This document shows positions 1-7,157 of a DNA stretch of 54,789 nt, one piece after another. Source of the stretch: Paracoccaceae bacterium. Its GTDB lineage: Bacteria; Pseudomonadota; Alphaproteobacteria; Rhodobacterales; Rhodobacteraceae. Both the position numbers and the translations under genes were made by a program. The stretch lies in assembly GCA_024636555.1 (NCBI GenBank), contig JAGXGW010000022.1, forward strand, positions 1 to 54,789. Direction: 5' to 3'. The notes under the pieces were generated by a model, which saw only the letters and a list, made by a program, of their open reading frames with translations, was not told where the DNA came from and made no database searches. Position 1 is the first letter of the stretch. Every line of letters starts with the position of its first letter.

Positions 1-279
1 GATCCGGTCCCACGGGTTGCGGATCAGGGTGAAACAGAAACTCTCCGCGATCTGCGCGGGGCTCACCAGGCCGTCGATATCCGCGAGCGTGGCGTGTTTC
101 CCCAACTTTCCTGCGCTTTTCATATCCTTCAGCCGGTGTCTGCGCCGCTGCGCCTTGGGCGTGTCACCCAGCAGAATATCATCGGCGCGCGCGCGGCTCT
201 CCAGCGCCAGTGTCAGCGCCGTGCCCCCCGTCTTGGGGATATGGACAAAGATATAGCGACGCCCCGGAGATATGATCAT
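1..279 (-). CDS. Sulfotransferase family protein, N-terminal part (runs off the window)
   Basis: Read on the minus strand, the protein starts MIISPGRRYIFVHIPKTGGT and continues 93 residues to the window edge. HIPKTGGT is the 5'-phosphosulfate-binding loop of PAPS-dependent sulfotransferases (sulfotransferase family 2 and relatives). FTLIRNPWDR near the edge matches the 3'-phosphate-binding motif (RNPxDR). Such enzymes move sulfate from PAPS to a sugar or other hydroxyl acceptor; the acceptor cannot be told here. The gene lies about 40 bases after the stop of the DMT transporter on the same strand, so the two could be co-transcribed. The C-terminus is outside the window. Confidence 0.8.
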   Translation of the reverse strand, partial: MIISPGRRYIFVHIPKTGGTALTLALESRARADDILLGDTPKAQRRRHRLKDMKSAGKLGKHATLADIDGLVSPAQIAESFCFTLIRNPWDRI

Positions 280-319
280 GCCGCTACGCTACCCCATCGG
301 TGCGGCGGTGCAAGCACCC

Positions 320-1255
320 TCAGCCGGGGATGATCTCGCGCCGCTGCTCCCTGCCCGCGCGCAACGCGATGATGATCCCCGCCGCAGCGATCAGCGCGAT
401 GCCCAGCGCCTCCCATATCCCGACGGGCTGGCCGAACAGATACCATGCGAAGAACGGACCGAAAATCATCACGGAATATTCGAAGACAGAGACGAACCCC
501 GCCTCGCCCAACTGGTAGGCCTTGATGATGCACCACACGCCCGCCAGCGAGCCGAAAGCCTGCAACCACAGCAGCGGCCAGACCTCCACCATAGGCCAGA
601 CCCAGCGCCGGCTGAGAAAGCCTGTTTCGGGCATGTCGAACACCACCAGCAGCACCGTCGCCACGGCTGCGAAACCACCCTGAAAGCACATCACGCCCAA
701 CAACAGGGTCATCGTGCTTTCCCCCTCGCACCATGCGCGTGTGGCGATAATCGAGATCGCATAGAAAAACCCGCCCAGGACCGGCAGCAGCGTCCAGTAC
801 GAGAACGTGCCGGTATCGGGCTGCAAGACCAGAAGGATTCCCGCAAAGCCCAACACCACGGCCAGCACCCGCCACGGTCCGATACTCTGGCCCATCACGC
901 CCCATGTGATCAGCAGGATAAAGATCGGCGAGGTGAACAGCCCCGCCAAGGCCTGCGCCAGCGGCATGAAACCCAGCGCGCCGAAATAGCACAGCATCGC
1001 CGCCGCCGCAAAAACCGACCGTCCGCCCACCCGCAGAAACGAGCGCGGGCGCAGAGTGCCCATACCGGCGAAGGACATCGCCAGCAGGATCGGGATCATC
1101 AGCAGCGTCCGCATCACCTGAAACTGCCACAGCCCGATTTCCTCGGAGATGGCCACCACGTAATTGTCGATGAATCCGATGATCAACATCGCAACCAGCA
1201 TGACGCCGGCAGCCGCGAATGTGTGGTTCTGGGCGGTGCCGGAAGCTGATGTCAT
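320..1255 (-). CDS. DMT-superfamily (EamA) transporter
   Basis: A 311-residue, strongly hydrophobic protein with about ten predicted membrane spans in two repeats, the EamA/RhaT-type drug/metabolite transporter layout. The N-terminus MTSASGTAQNHTF leads straight into the first span, and this start gives the usual family length; the frame stays open further upstream, but that extension is arginine-rich and unlike a transporter. The cargo is unknown; family members usually export amino acids, nucleosides or other small metabolites through the inner membrane. It is divergent from the creatinase gene across a 227-base spacer. Confidence 0.85.
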   Translation of the reverse strand: MTSASGTAQNHTFAAAGVMLVAMLIIGFIDNYVVAISEEIGLWQFQVMRTLLMIPILLAMSFAGMGTLRPRSFLRVGGRSVFAAAAMLCYFGALGFMPLAQALAGLFTSPIFILLITWGVMGQSIGPWRVLAVVLGFAGILLVLQPDTGTFSYWTLLPVLGGFFYAISIIATRAWCEGESTMTLLLGVMCFQGGFAAVATVLLVVFDMPETGFLSRRWVWPMVEVWPLLWLQAFGSLAGVWCIIKAYQLGEAGFVSVFEYSVMIFGPFFAWYLFGQPVGIWEALGIALIAAAGIIIALRAGREQRREIIPG

Positions 1256-1319
1256 TGCAGGTCCACGCAAGGATGTTCCCGCTTGCTTACGCTGCGTCGG
1301 GCGCGATCTCAAGCTTTGC

Positions 1320-1349
1320 TTGATCGGGGTCGGCAGGCTCGTGTATAAT
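1320..1349 (+). promoter_or_regulatory. Sigma70-type promoter for the creatinase gene
   Basis: TTGATC at 1320-1325, an 18-base spacer, and a perfect TATAAT at 1344-1349. Transcription would start near 1356 and leave a leader of about 125 bases before the ATG at 1483. The leader contains short GC-rich inverted repeats (for example GCCGATGGCGTCGGC). No known riboswitch consensus was recognised in it. Confidence 0.55.
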
Positions 1350-1482
1350 GGGCGAAGGACGTGCCGATGGCGTCGGCGCGGGGTGCGTTTGATCCCTTTC
1401 CTGCGGAGCGATCCGCCGCTGTCCTGTACGCCGGGACCTCTGACAAGGGGGCCCGCATCGTTCCGGCCCCGCAGGACCGAAC

Positions 1483-2697
1483 ATGACACAGACCAGCAGA
1501 CCCGACATGTACCGCTTCCACAACGGCGACAAGGCAGCGCTGCCCTTTGCCGAGGCCGAATACACAGCCCGCCTTGAGCGATTGCGCCGCGATATGGCCG
1601 CACAGGGCGTCGATGCCTGCGTGCTGACCTCGATGCACAATGTCGCCTATTATTCCGGCTTTCTCTATTGCTCCTTCGGGCGGCCCTATGCCTGTGTGGT
1701 GACCCCCGCCGATTGCGTGACCATCAGCGCGGGTATCGACGCGGGCCAGCCGTGGCGGCGCAGCGTCGGTGACAACATCACCTATACCGACTGGACACGC
1801 GACAACTTCTGGCGCGCCGTGCTGTCCGTTACCGGCAGCGGCCGCGTGATCGGGGTCGAGGGCGATCACCTGACGCTCCTGCAATCGGCCAAGCTCGACA
1901 GCTTCCTTGCGCCCGCGTCCCGCGTCGATATCGCCCCCGCCACGATGCAGCAGCGGATGCGCAAATCCGCCGCCGAGATCGCGCTGATCCGCGCAGGTGC
2001 CAATGTCGCCGATGTGGGCGGCTATGCCATCCGCGATGCGGTGCGTATCGGTGCGCGCGAGATCGATATCGCCATGGCGGGGCGCGACGCGATGGAGACC
2101 GAGATCGCCCGCCGCTTTCCCGATGCCGAATACCGTGACACATGGGTCTGGTTCCAGTCCGGCCTCAACACCGACGGCGCGCATAACCCTGTCACCTCCC
2201 GCGCGCTGGAGCAGGGCGATATCCTGTCGCTCAACACTTTCCCGATGATCTCGGGCTATTACACCGCGCTGGAGCGCACCATGTTCGCGGGTCATGTGGA
2301 TGATGCGAGCCTTGCGGTATGGCAGGCCAATGTCGCCACCCACGAATACGGCATGTCCCTGCTGAAACCCGGCGTTTCCTGCGCCGAGGTCACGCATCAG
2401 GTCAACGACTTCCTCGCCGAACGTGACCTGCTGCAATACCGCACCTTCGGCTATGGCCATAGCTTCGGCCTGCTCTCGCATTACTACGGCCGCGAGGCGG
2501 GGCTGGAACTGCGCGAGGATATCGACACCGTGCTGGAACCCGGCATGGTCATCTCGATGGAGCCGATGCTGACCCTGCCCGCAGATGCCCCCGGCGCCGG
2601 TGGCTACCGCGAGCATGATATCCTGATCATCACCGATGACGGGGCAGAGAATATCACCGGCTATCCCTACGGCCCCGCCTTCAACGTTGTGGGCTAG
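1483..2697 (+). CDS. Creatinase (creatine amidinohydrolase)
   Basis: This 404-residue cytoplasmic enzyme would hydrolyse creatine to sarcosine and urea. It follows Pseudomonas creatinase closely along its length: LYCSFGRPYA near 61-70, GQPWRR at 88-93, and NTDGAHNPVT around 229-238 with the catalytic histidine at 234. It also has the C-terminal blocks FGYGHSFG, LSHYYGREAG and LREDIDTVLEPGM. The fold is the M24 pita-bread fold, but the metal ligands of M24 peptidases are replaced, as in true creatinases. The start has a modest AGGA 9 bases upstream. No sarcosine oxidase, creatininase or urease gene is adjacent, so product use must be encoded elsewhere. The DMSP lyase DddP is a relative but has different motifs and is longer. 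Confidence 0.9.
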   Translation: MTQTSRPDMYRFHNGDKAALPFAEAEYTARLERLRRDMAAQGVDACVLTSMHNVAYYSGFLYCSFGRPYACVVTPADCVTISAGIDAGQPWRRSVGDNITYTDWTRDNFWRAVLSVTGSGRVIGVEGDHLTLLQSAKLDSFLAPASRVDIAPATMQQRMRKSAAEIALIRAGANVADVGGYAIRDAVRIGAREIDIAMAGRDAMETEIARRFPDAEYRDTWVWFQSGLNTDGAHNPVTSRALEQGDILSLNTFPMISGYYTALERTMFAGHVDDASLAVWQANVATHEYGMSLLKPGVSCAEVTHQVNDFLAERDLLQYRTFGYGHSFGLLSHYYGREAGLELREDIDTVLEPGMVISMEPMLTLPADAPGAGGYREHDILIITDDGAENITGYPYGPAFNVVG

Positions 2698-2709
2698 TGT
2701 GCGTCACCT

Positions 2710-2990
2710 GACCAAAGGTTCCCGCCCGGAACAGCCGCGCAGCGGCCCGGGCATCGCAGGGCCGCCCCCCGGCCATGCGATTGGCCGCCGCGAGTGCCAC
2801 GGCCAGAGGGCGGATGTCGCTGCACGATAAACTGCCACTTTGCGACGCAGGACCGCATGGCCGCGGCCCTGCAATTCCCTCTGTCGCATGTATGGAACAA
2901 AGCACGAAGCGCCGCCGCGCATCGCCGCACAGCGGCCCGACGCTGCGCGGCTCTTTGGCCGCCAACTCGGGGCCGGCAAGCCAAGAGTTC
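2710..2990 (-). repeat. Intergenic repeat family, copy A (reverse orientation)
   Basis: The 479-base gap between creatinase and the acyl-CoA ligase holds no convincing gene. It carries a diverged, reverse-oriented copy of the element also found at 4805-4985 and 21735-21905. Read on the minus strand it has the same order of blocks: GCAGTTTATCGTGCAGC (rc of 2819-2835), then a GGCCGGGGGGCGG block, then a CTGTTCCGGGCGGGAAC-type tail. The outer GC-rich arms still pair imperfectly (AGCCGCGCAGCG at both ends). Edges are approximate. Confidence 0.55.
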
Positions 2991-3176
2991 TTGTGACATG
3001 TGGCAAACTCTAACGTATCTCACCTGACAAGGTTCAGGTATCCACCGGAGCGCAACTTGTCCTCATGACCAATCGCGGGCCGCATTCGTGCAAGCCCGCG
3101 CCTTTCCCCTTTCCCTCAGGCCCCTGCCGCGCAATATTCGGCGCACGCGACGTGACATCTTAACAGGAGGGGTACG

Positions 3177-4802
3177 ATGGGCTGGATGGCGGATGAGACC
3201 GGGCTGGAGAAAACGGCAGCGAATTATATGCCGCTCACACCGCTGTCTTTCCTGAAACGCGCAGCGACGGTCTTTCCGGACCATCCTGCTGTGGTCTACG
3301 GCACGCACCGCAAGAGCTATGCTGAATATTTCGAGCGCGTCACGCGCCTTGCCTCGGCGCTGACCAAACTGGGCGTGCAGCCCGGCGATGTGGTGGCCAC
3401 GCTTATCCCCAACCTGCCCGCGCAGGCCGAGGCGCATTTCGGCGTACCTGCCTGCGGTGCTGTCCTCAACACGATCAACACACGGCTGGAGCCTGATACC
3501 GTCGCCTATATCCTTGACCACGGCGGCGCGAAAGTCCTGCTGGTCGATCCGCAATTCCTGCCGATGGCCGCCGAGGCGCTGGAGCGGATGGAGGGCCCCG
3601 CCCCGCAGGTGATCGAGGTGGCGGACCTGCATGCAGGCGTTCACGCGCATGGGCATTACATGGAATACGAGGAGCTGCTTGCCACGGGCGATCCCGATTT
3701 CGAATGGATCATGCCGCAGGACGAATGGGAGAGCATCGCGCTCAACTACACCTCCGGCACCACCGGACGGCCCAAAGGCGTGGTCTATCACCATCGCGGT
3801 GCCTATCTGAACGCGATGGGCCAGATCGTCAGCTGGCGTATGGTGCTGCATCCGCGCTACCTGACCATCGTGCCGCTGTTCCATTGCAACGGCTGGTGCC
3901 ACACATGGATGATGCCTGTGCTGGGTGGCACGGTGATCTGCTGCCGCGACATCACGGCGCCCGCCATTTTCGATGCCATCGCGGATGAGGGTGTCACCCA
4001 TTTCGGCGGCGCGCCGATCGTGCTCAACACGCTGGTGAACGCACCCGCAGCACAGCGCCGCGACTTTTCCCAGACGGTCGAGGTCTTCACCGCAGGCGCG
4101 CCCGTCGCTCCCGCGACACTGGCCAAGATCGAGCCGATGGGCTTCAACGTGACGCAGGTCTACGGGCTGACCGAAACCTACGGCCCCGGCACCGAATGCA
4201 CGTGGAACGCCGCATGGGACGGGCTGGAAGGGGGCGAGCGGGCCGCAATGAAGGCCCGCCAGGGTGTGGCAATGCCGTTTCTGGAAGGCGTGACGGTGAT
4301 GGACGACCAGATGCAGCAGATCCCGATGGACGGCACCACGCAGGGCGAGATCATGTTCCGCGGCAATGGCGTGATGAAAGGCTACTTCAAGAACCCGAAA
4401 GCCACCGCGGAGGCCTTTGCCGGCGGCTGGTTCCACTCCGGCGATATCGCGGTGCAACATCCCAACGGCTATATGCAGATCAGCGACCGCGCCAAGGACA
4501 TCATCATTTCGGGCGGTGAGAATATCTCCTCGGTCGAGGTCGAGGGCGTGCTGATGGCGCATCCCGATGTGCTCTTGTGCGCGGTGGTCGCCAAACCGGA
4601 TGAGAAATGGGGCGAGGTGCCCTGCGCCTTTGTCGAGTTGAAAGAGGGCGTGACGGAGGATGAGGCCGGTCTGATCGCCTTCGCCCGCGAAAGGCTCGCC
4701 GGGTTCAAGACGCCGAAAACGGTGGTATTTCAGGAATTGCCCAAAACCTCGACGGGGAAAATCCAGAAATTCGAGCTGCGGGCCATCGCGAAGGGGTTGT
4801 GA
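3177..4802 (+). CDS. AMP-forming acyl-CoA synthetase (FadD/DmdB-like)
   Basis: A 541-residue ANL-superfamily ligase that would activate a carboxylic acid to its CoA thioester through an acyl-adenylate. YTSGTTGRPKG at 191-201 is the P-loop (A3), VYGLTETYGP is the A5 motif, FHSGDIA is A7, RAKDIIISGGENI is A8, and KTSTGKIQK at the C-terminus carries the catalytic lysine (A10). Overall type resembles medium-chain ligases, including the 3-methylmercaptopropionyl-CoA ligase group of roseobacters, but substrate cannot be assigned from sequence alone. The start is set by a very strong Shine-Dalgarno sequence, AGGAGGGG, a few bases upstream. It is monocistronic in appearance: a repeat follows the stop directly. 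Confidence 0.88.
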   Translation: MGWMADETGLEKTAANYMPLTPLSFLKRAATVFPDHPAVVYGTHRKSYAEYFERVTRLASALTKLGVQPGDVVATLIPNLPAQAEAHFGVPACGAVLNTINTRLEPDTVAYILDHGGAKVLLVDPQFLPMAAEALERMEGPAPQVIEVADLHAGVHAHGHYMEYEELLATGDPDFEWIMPQDEWESIALNYTSGTTGRPKGVVYHHRGAYLNAMGQIVSWRMVLHPRYLTIVPLFHCNGWCHTWMMPVLGGTVICCRDITAPAIFDAIADEGVTHFGGAPIVLNTLVNAPAAQRRDFSQTVEVFTAGAPVAPATLAKIEPMGFNVTQVYGLTETYGPGTECTWNAAWDGLEGGERAAMKARQGVAMPFLEGVTVMDDQMQQIPMDGTTQGEIMFRGNGVMKGYFKNPKATAEAFAGGWFHSGDIAVQHPNGYMQISDRAKDIIISGGENISSVEVEGVLMAHPDVLLCAVVAKPDEKWGEVPCAFVELKEGVTEDEAGLIAFARERLAGFKTPKTVVFQELPKTSTGKIQKFELRAIAKGL

Positions 4803-4804
4803 GG

Positions 4805-4985
4805 GGGAGCCGTGCGGTCGCCGACACGCGGGGTGGCGATCCAACCTCAGTTCAAGGCAGTTTATCCCCGCCCAGTCATCGAGCCTCAGTTCAAGCCGCA
4901 ACGGCAGCAAAATCGCCGCCCCGGGGGGCGTGTCGGCGATCGCACGGCGGTGCTGCGCACCTTGTTCCGCGCGGGGGCGCACCCA
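4805..4985 (+). repeat. Intergenic repeat family, copy B (long inverted arms)
   Basis: Begins a few bases after the acyl-CoA ligase stop. The left arm 4809-4840 (GCCGTGCGGTCGCCGACACG and on) is nearly the reverse complement of the right arm 4912-4948, which would give a hairpin of about 30 pairs around a 70-base centre. The centre holds GCAGTTTATC (4857-4866), shared with the other copies, and a perfect 12-base direct repeat CCTCAGTTCAAG at 4845-4856 and 4884-4895. The tail TTGTTCCGCGCGGGGG (from 4962) is also shared. No open frame inside looks protein-coding. Confidence 0.65.
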
Positions 4986-5038
4986 CGAAACGACGACGCA
5001 CAAATAAGCACAGGAATAGCGATCTGCTGACATACCTT

Positions 5039-5068
5039 TTGACACATAAACTTTATTGAGTTTACTAT
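5039..5068 (+). promoter_or_regulatory. Near-consensus sigma70 promoter of the AT-rich islet
   Basis: Perfect TTGACA at 5039-5044 and TACTAT at 5063-5068, separated by 18 bases, in locally AT-rich DNA. Predicted transcription start is near 5075, about 14 bases before a small ORF and about 100 bases before the possible start of the HEPN-like gene. It is one of the best-formed promoters in the window and is unlike the weaker promoters of the neighbouring GC-rich genes. Confidence 0.6.
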
Positions 5069-5088
5069 CGAAAGTACAAAAAAATTCC

Positions 5089-5163
5089 ATGAACACCAAT
5101 AAAAAGCTACTAGCTTGCATTGAAACAGACCTTGAGAATCTTAATGTAGCAGGCAATCAATAG
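5089..5163 (+). CDS. Small ORF (24 codons) leading the AT-rich islet
   Basis: ATG at 5089 opens MNTNKKLLACIETDLENLNV and stops at TAG 5161-5163 after 24 residues. It lies 20 bases after a strong -10 box and 14 bases before another ATG at 5178. There is no clear Shine-Dalgarno sequence. The composition (Asn, Lys, Leu, Glu) is sensible for a peptide, but a chance ORF in AT-rich DNA is also possible. No function can be given; it could be a leader peptide for the downstream gene. Confidence 0.25.
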   Translation: MNTNKKLLACIETDLENLNVAGNQ

Positions 5164-5212
5164 TTAGAACGAGTAAAATGAGTGAGAAAACTACATTCAG
5201 TTTCCCAACCCA

Positions 5213-5848
5213 GTGGACGCCCCCTCCCCGACAGGATCATTTTTCGAAACACACGGACCAAACGCACTTGACGAAATTCCGTCATCCCGCCTTGCCATAG
5301 CTGATATAATCGCGAACTGGTCTGCTGCTGATGCAACAATTAGAATATTTCTGATTGGAAAATTCGGTGAAGATTTAAAGGCAGCTAGCGCTCTTGTCGA
5401 TCTTGCACGAGCAGATAATTTCGTGAGTGTTCTTTTGCCTGTTGTCGTTTCGCTTGAAGAGAGGAAAGACATGGCAGAAGCAGTAAACAACTTTATACTC
5501 GTGCGCGATAATGTGAAAAGATTTAGGGATTTACTTGCTCATGGAGTATTTGCCGCACGGTCTGACCTCCCAGGCAAAGTACTTGTTGCAGCCGGAAATC
5601 CATATCGAAAGGATCATCTAAAGATTTTTCAACAAATGCGCCAGAATCCATTTCAATTGAACTATGAACTACCATTTAAAGTGTGGTCAGAGGAAGATTT
5701 TTCTCGAGTGCGTGCAATCGGATGTGGTCTCCTTAATTCTGCGTATGCGCTGTCTGTTTGCTTCGCAAGGAATAGCAATGAGATTCATCTTTGGCGCTCG
5801 GCGATTGAGAAAGATGGTCTTTTACAAAAGCCGCCTTTTGAAATGTAG
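5213..5848 (+). CDS. HEPN-like protein of unknown function (possibly frameshifted at its N-terminus)
   Basis: 211 residues from a GTG start. Codon use and base composition are markedly AT-rich compared with all neighbours, a sign of horizontal acquisition. The protein is mostly alpha-helical in appearance. Residues 98-111 read VRDNVKRFRDLLAHG: R105-x4-H110 fits the Rx4-6H active-site motif of HEPN-domain ribonucleases and related small helical proteins. No partner nucleotidyltransferase (MNT) gene is visible. GTG 5213 lacks a Shine-Dalgarno sequence. An ATG at 5178 in another frame gives MSEKTTFSFPTQWTPPP up to the C-rich run at 5218-5227. Adding one base there would join the two frames, so a frameshift (real or a sequence error) is plausible. 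The function is not known. Confidence 0.6.
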   Translation: MDAPSPTGSFFETHGPNALDEIPSSRLAIADIIANWSAADATIRIFLIGKFGEDLKAASALVDLARADNFVSVLLPVVVSLEERKDMAEAVNNFILVRDNVKRFRDLLAHGVFAARSDLPGKVLVAAGNPYRKDHLKIFQQMRQNPFQLNYELPFKVWSEEDFSRVRAIGCGLLNSAYALSVCFARNSNEIHLWRSAIEKDGLLQKPPFEM

Positions 5849-6107
5849 TCTCCTTTCGAATCTGTAAAGCCTTTTACATGCTAAGTTTTTAAGATGAAGA
5901 GTAAGCCCAATTATCAAATTCTGTATATCGTCGTTAAAATTCCCCTAACACGCCCGCGTAACCCCTTGATTTCAAATAATCTGAAAAATGTCCAACGGTC
6001 GGACAGGCCCCCCCCAGATGGCCTCGCGTCCCTTTAATGCCTCCCCACTACCACCCCGCACCACCTCATGCTAAACTCGCGCAAACAGAGGCAGGGCAGC
6101 CCCCAAC
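5849..6107. other. AT-rich 3' flank of the islet, no gene seen
   Basis: 259 bases between the HEPN-like gene and the next conserved gene. The AT-rich character continues to about 5990 and then changes abruptly to the GC-rich background at a CCCCCCCC run (6008-6016). No reading frame, tRNA or clear terminator was recognised. The switch point is a candidate right boundary of the acquired segment. Confidence 0.4.
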
Positions 6108-7136
6108 ATGACGGCATTGCAGGAGTATCAACGGCTGGAGGCCTCCGCGCTGTGGCGGGCCTCGCCTGACGAACAGCGGCGCGAGGTCATCGTGTCGATT
6201 GGCGAGGCAACGCTGGTGATCTCGGACGCGCAAGACCGCCCGCTGACCCATTGGTCGCTCGCCGCCATCGCGCGGGCCAACCCCGACGAGACCCCCGCGA
6301 TCTACCACCCCGATGGTGATCCCGGCGAGACGCTGGAACTCGACGCCGCCGAGGCGCAGATGATCGCCGCCATCGAGAAACTCCGCACCGCCGTCGAGCG
6401 CCGCCGCCCGCGTCCCGGCAGGTTGCGCGGGATGGGGATGCTCGTCTCCTTCGCCGCTGTCGCCCTGCTCGCCGTGGTCTGGCTGCCCGGCGCGATGCGC
6501 AACCATACGCTCACCCTCGTCCCCGACGCCAAGCGCGAGGATCTGGGCCGCTCGCTGATGACCCATCTGGAACGCGTCACCGGCCTGCCCTGTGTCGCGC
6601 CGGAAGGCCTCGAGGTGCTGCAAAAGCTGTCCGCCCGCCTCCCCGACGCGGCGGGCCGGCGCAACGCGTTGATCGTGGTGCGCAGCGGCGTGCGCGACAC
6701 CGTCCGCCTGCCCGGACGTATCCTGCTGGTCGGGCGCAGGCTGGTGGACGGCTACGAGGAACCTGACATTCTGGCTGGCTACATCATCGCCGAACAGGCC
6801 CGCGCCGAGGTGAGCGATCCGTTGGGCCGTCTGCTCGACTGGGGCGGGGTGATGGCCAGTTTCCGGCTGCTCACCACAGGCTCCCTGCCCGACGCGACCC
6901 TGCGCGCCTATGCCGAGACCCTGCTGACAACGCCATCGCGGCCCTTGACGGATGCAACGCTGAAAACCGGCTTCGCGCGGTTGTCCGTGCGCGCCACGCC
7001 CTATGCCTATGCGCTTGATCCGACAGGTGAGCGGACGCTTTCCCTGATCGAGGCCGATCCGTTTGCCAGCGAGCCGCCACAACCGCTGCTGTCGGATGGC
7101 GACTGGCTGCGGTTGCAGGCGATTTGCGACAGTTAG
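6108..7136 (+). CDS. Conserved hypothetical protein with one central membrane helix
   Basis: 342 residues. An acidic-to-basic soluble N-terminal part (1-105) is followed by one hydrophobic helix (about 109-128, GMLVSFAAVALLAVVWLPGA) and a 210-residue domain that would sit in the periplasm. The C-terminal part includes VGRRLVDGYEEPDILAGYII and several short helices, but no catalytic motif I can name. GC content and codon use match the chromosome, so it marks the end of the AT-rich islet. It converges with the SPOR-domain gene, whose stop lies 21 bases away. It resembles family-restricted Rhodobacterales proteins; function unknown. Confidence 0.7.
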   Translation: MTALQEYQRLEASALWRASPDEQRREVIVSIGEATLVISDAQDRPLTHWSLAAIARANPDETPAIYHPDGDPGETLELDAAEAQMIAAIEKLRTAVERRRPRPGRLRGMGMLVSFAAVALLAVVWLPGAMRNHTLTLVPDAKREDLGRSLMTHLERVTGLPCVAPEGLEVLQKLSARLPDAAGRRNALIVVRSGVRDTVRLPGRILLVGRRLVDGYEEPDILAGYIIAEQARAEVSDPLGRLLDWGGVMASFRLLTTGSLPDATLRAYAETLLTTPSRPLTDATLKTGFARLSVRATPYAYALDPTGERTLSLIEADPFASEPPQPLLSDGDWLRLQAICDS

Positions 7137-7157
7137 ACCGGCCCGCGCCGGTTACGG

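Noticed and set aside
1483..2697. DMSP lyase DddP (also M24/creatinase-like)
   Set aside because: Length is 404 rather than about 445 residues, the motifs match true creatinase throughout, and the DddP metal-site residues are missing.
2694..3023. Possible 109-residue protein in the gap after creatinase
   Set aside because: Arg/Ala/Cys-rich translation of a GC-rich inverted-arm repeat; equivalent frames occur in the other repeat copies, and no Shine-Dalgarno sequence or domain is present.
3063..5156. Long minus-strand open frame opposite the acyl-CoA ligase
   Set aside because: Antisense shadow of a clear ANL ligase; it also runs through the inverted-arm repeat and AT-rich DNA without any motif.
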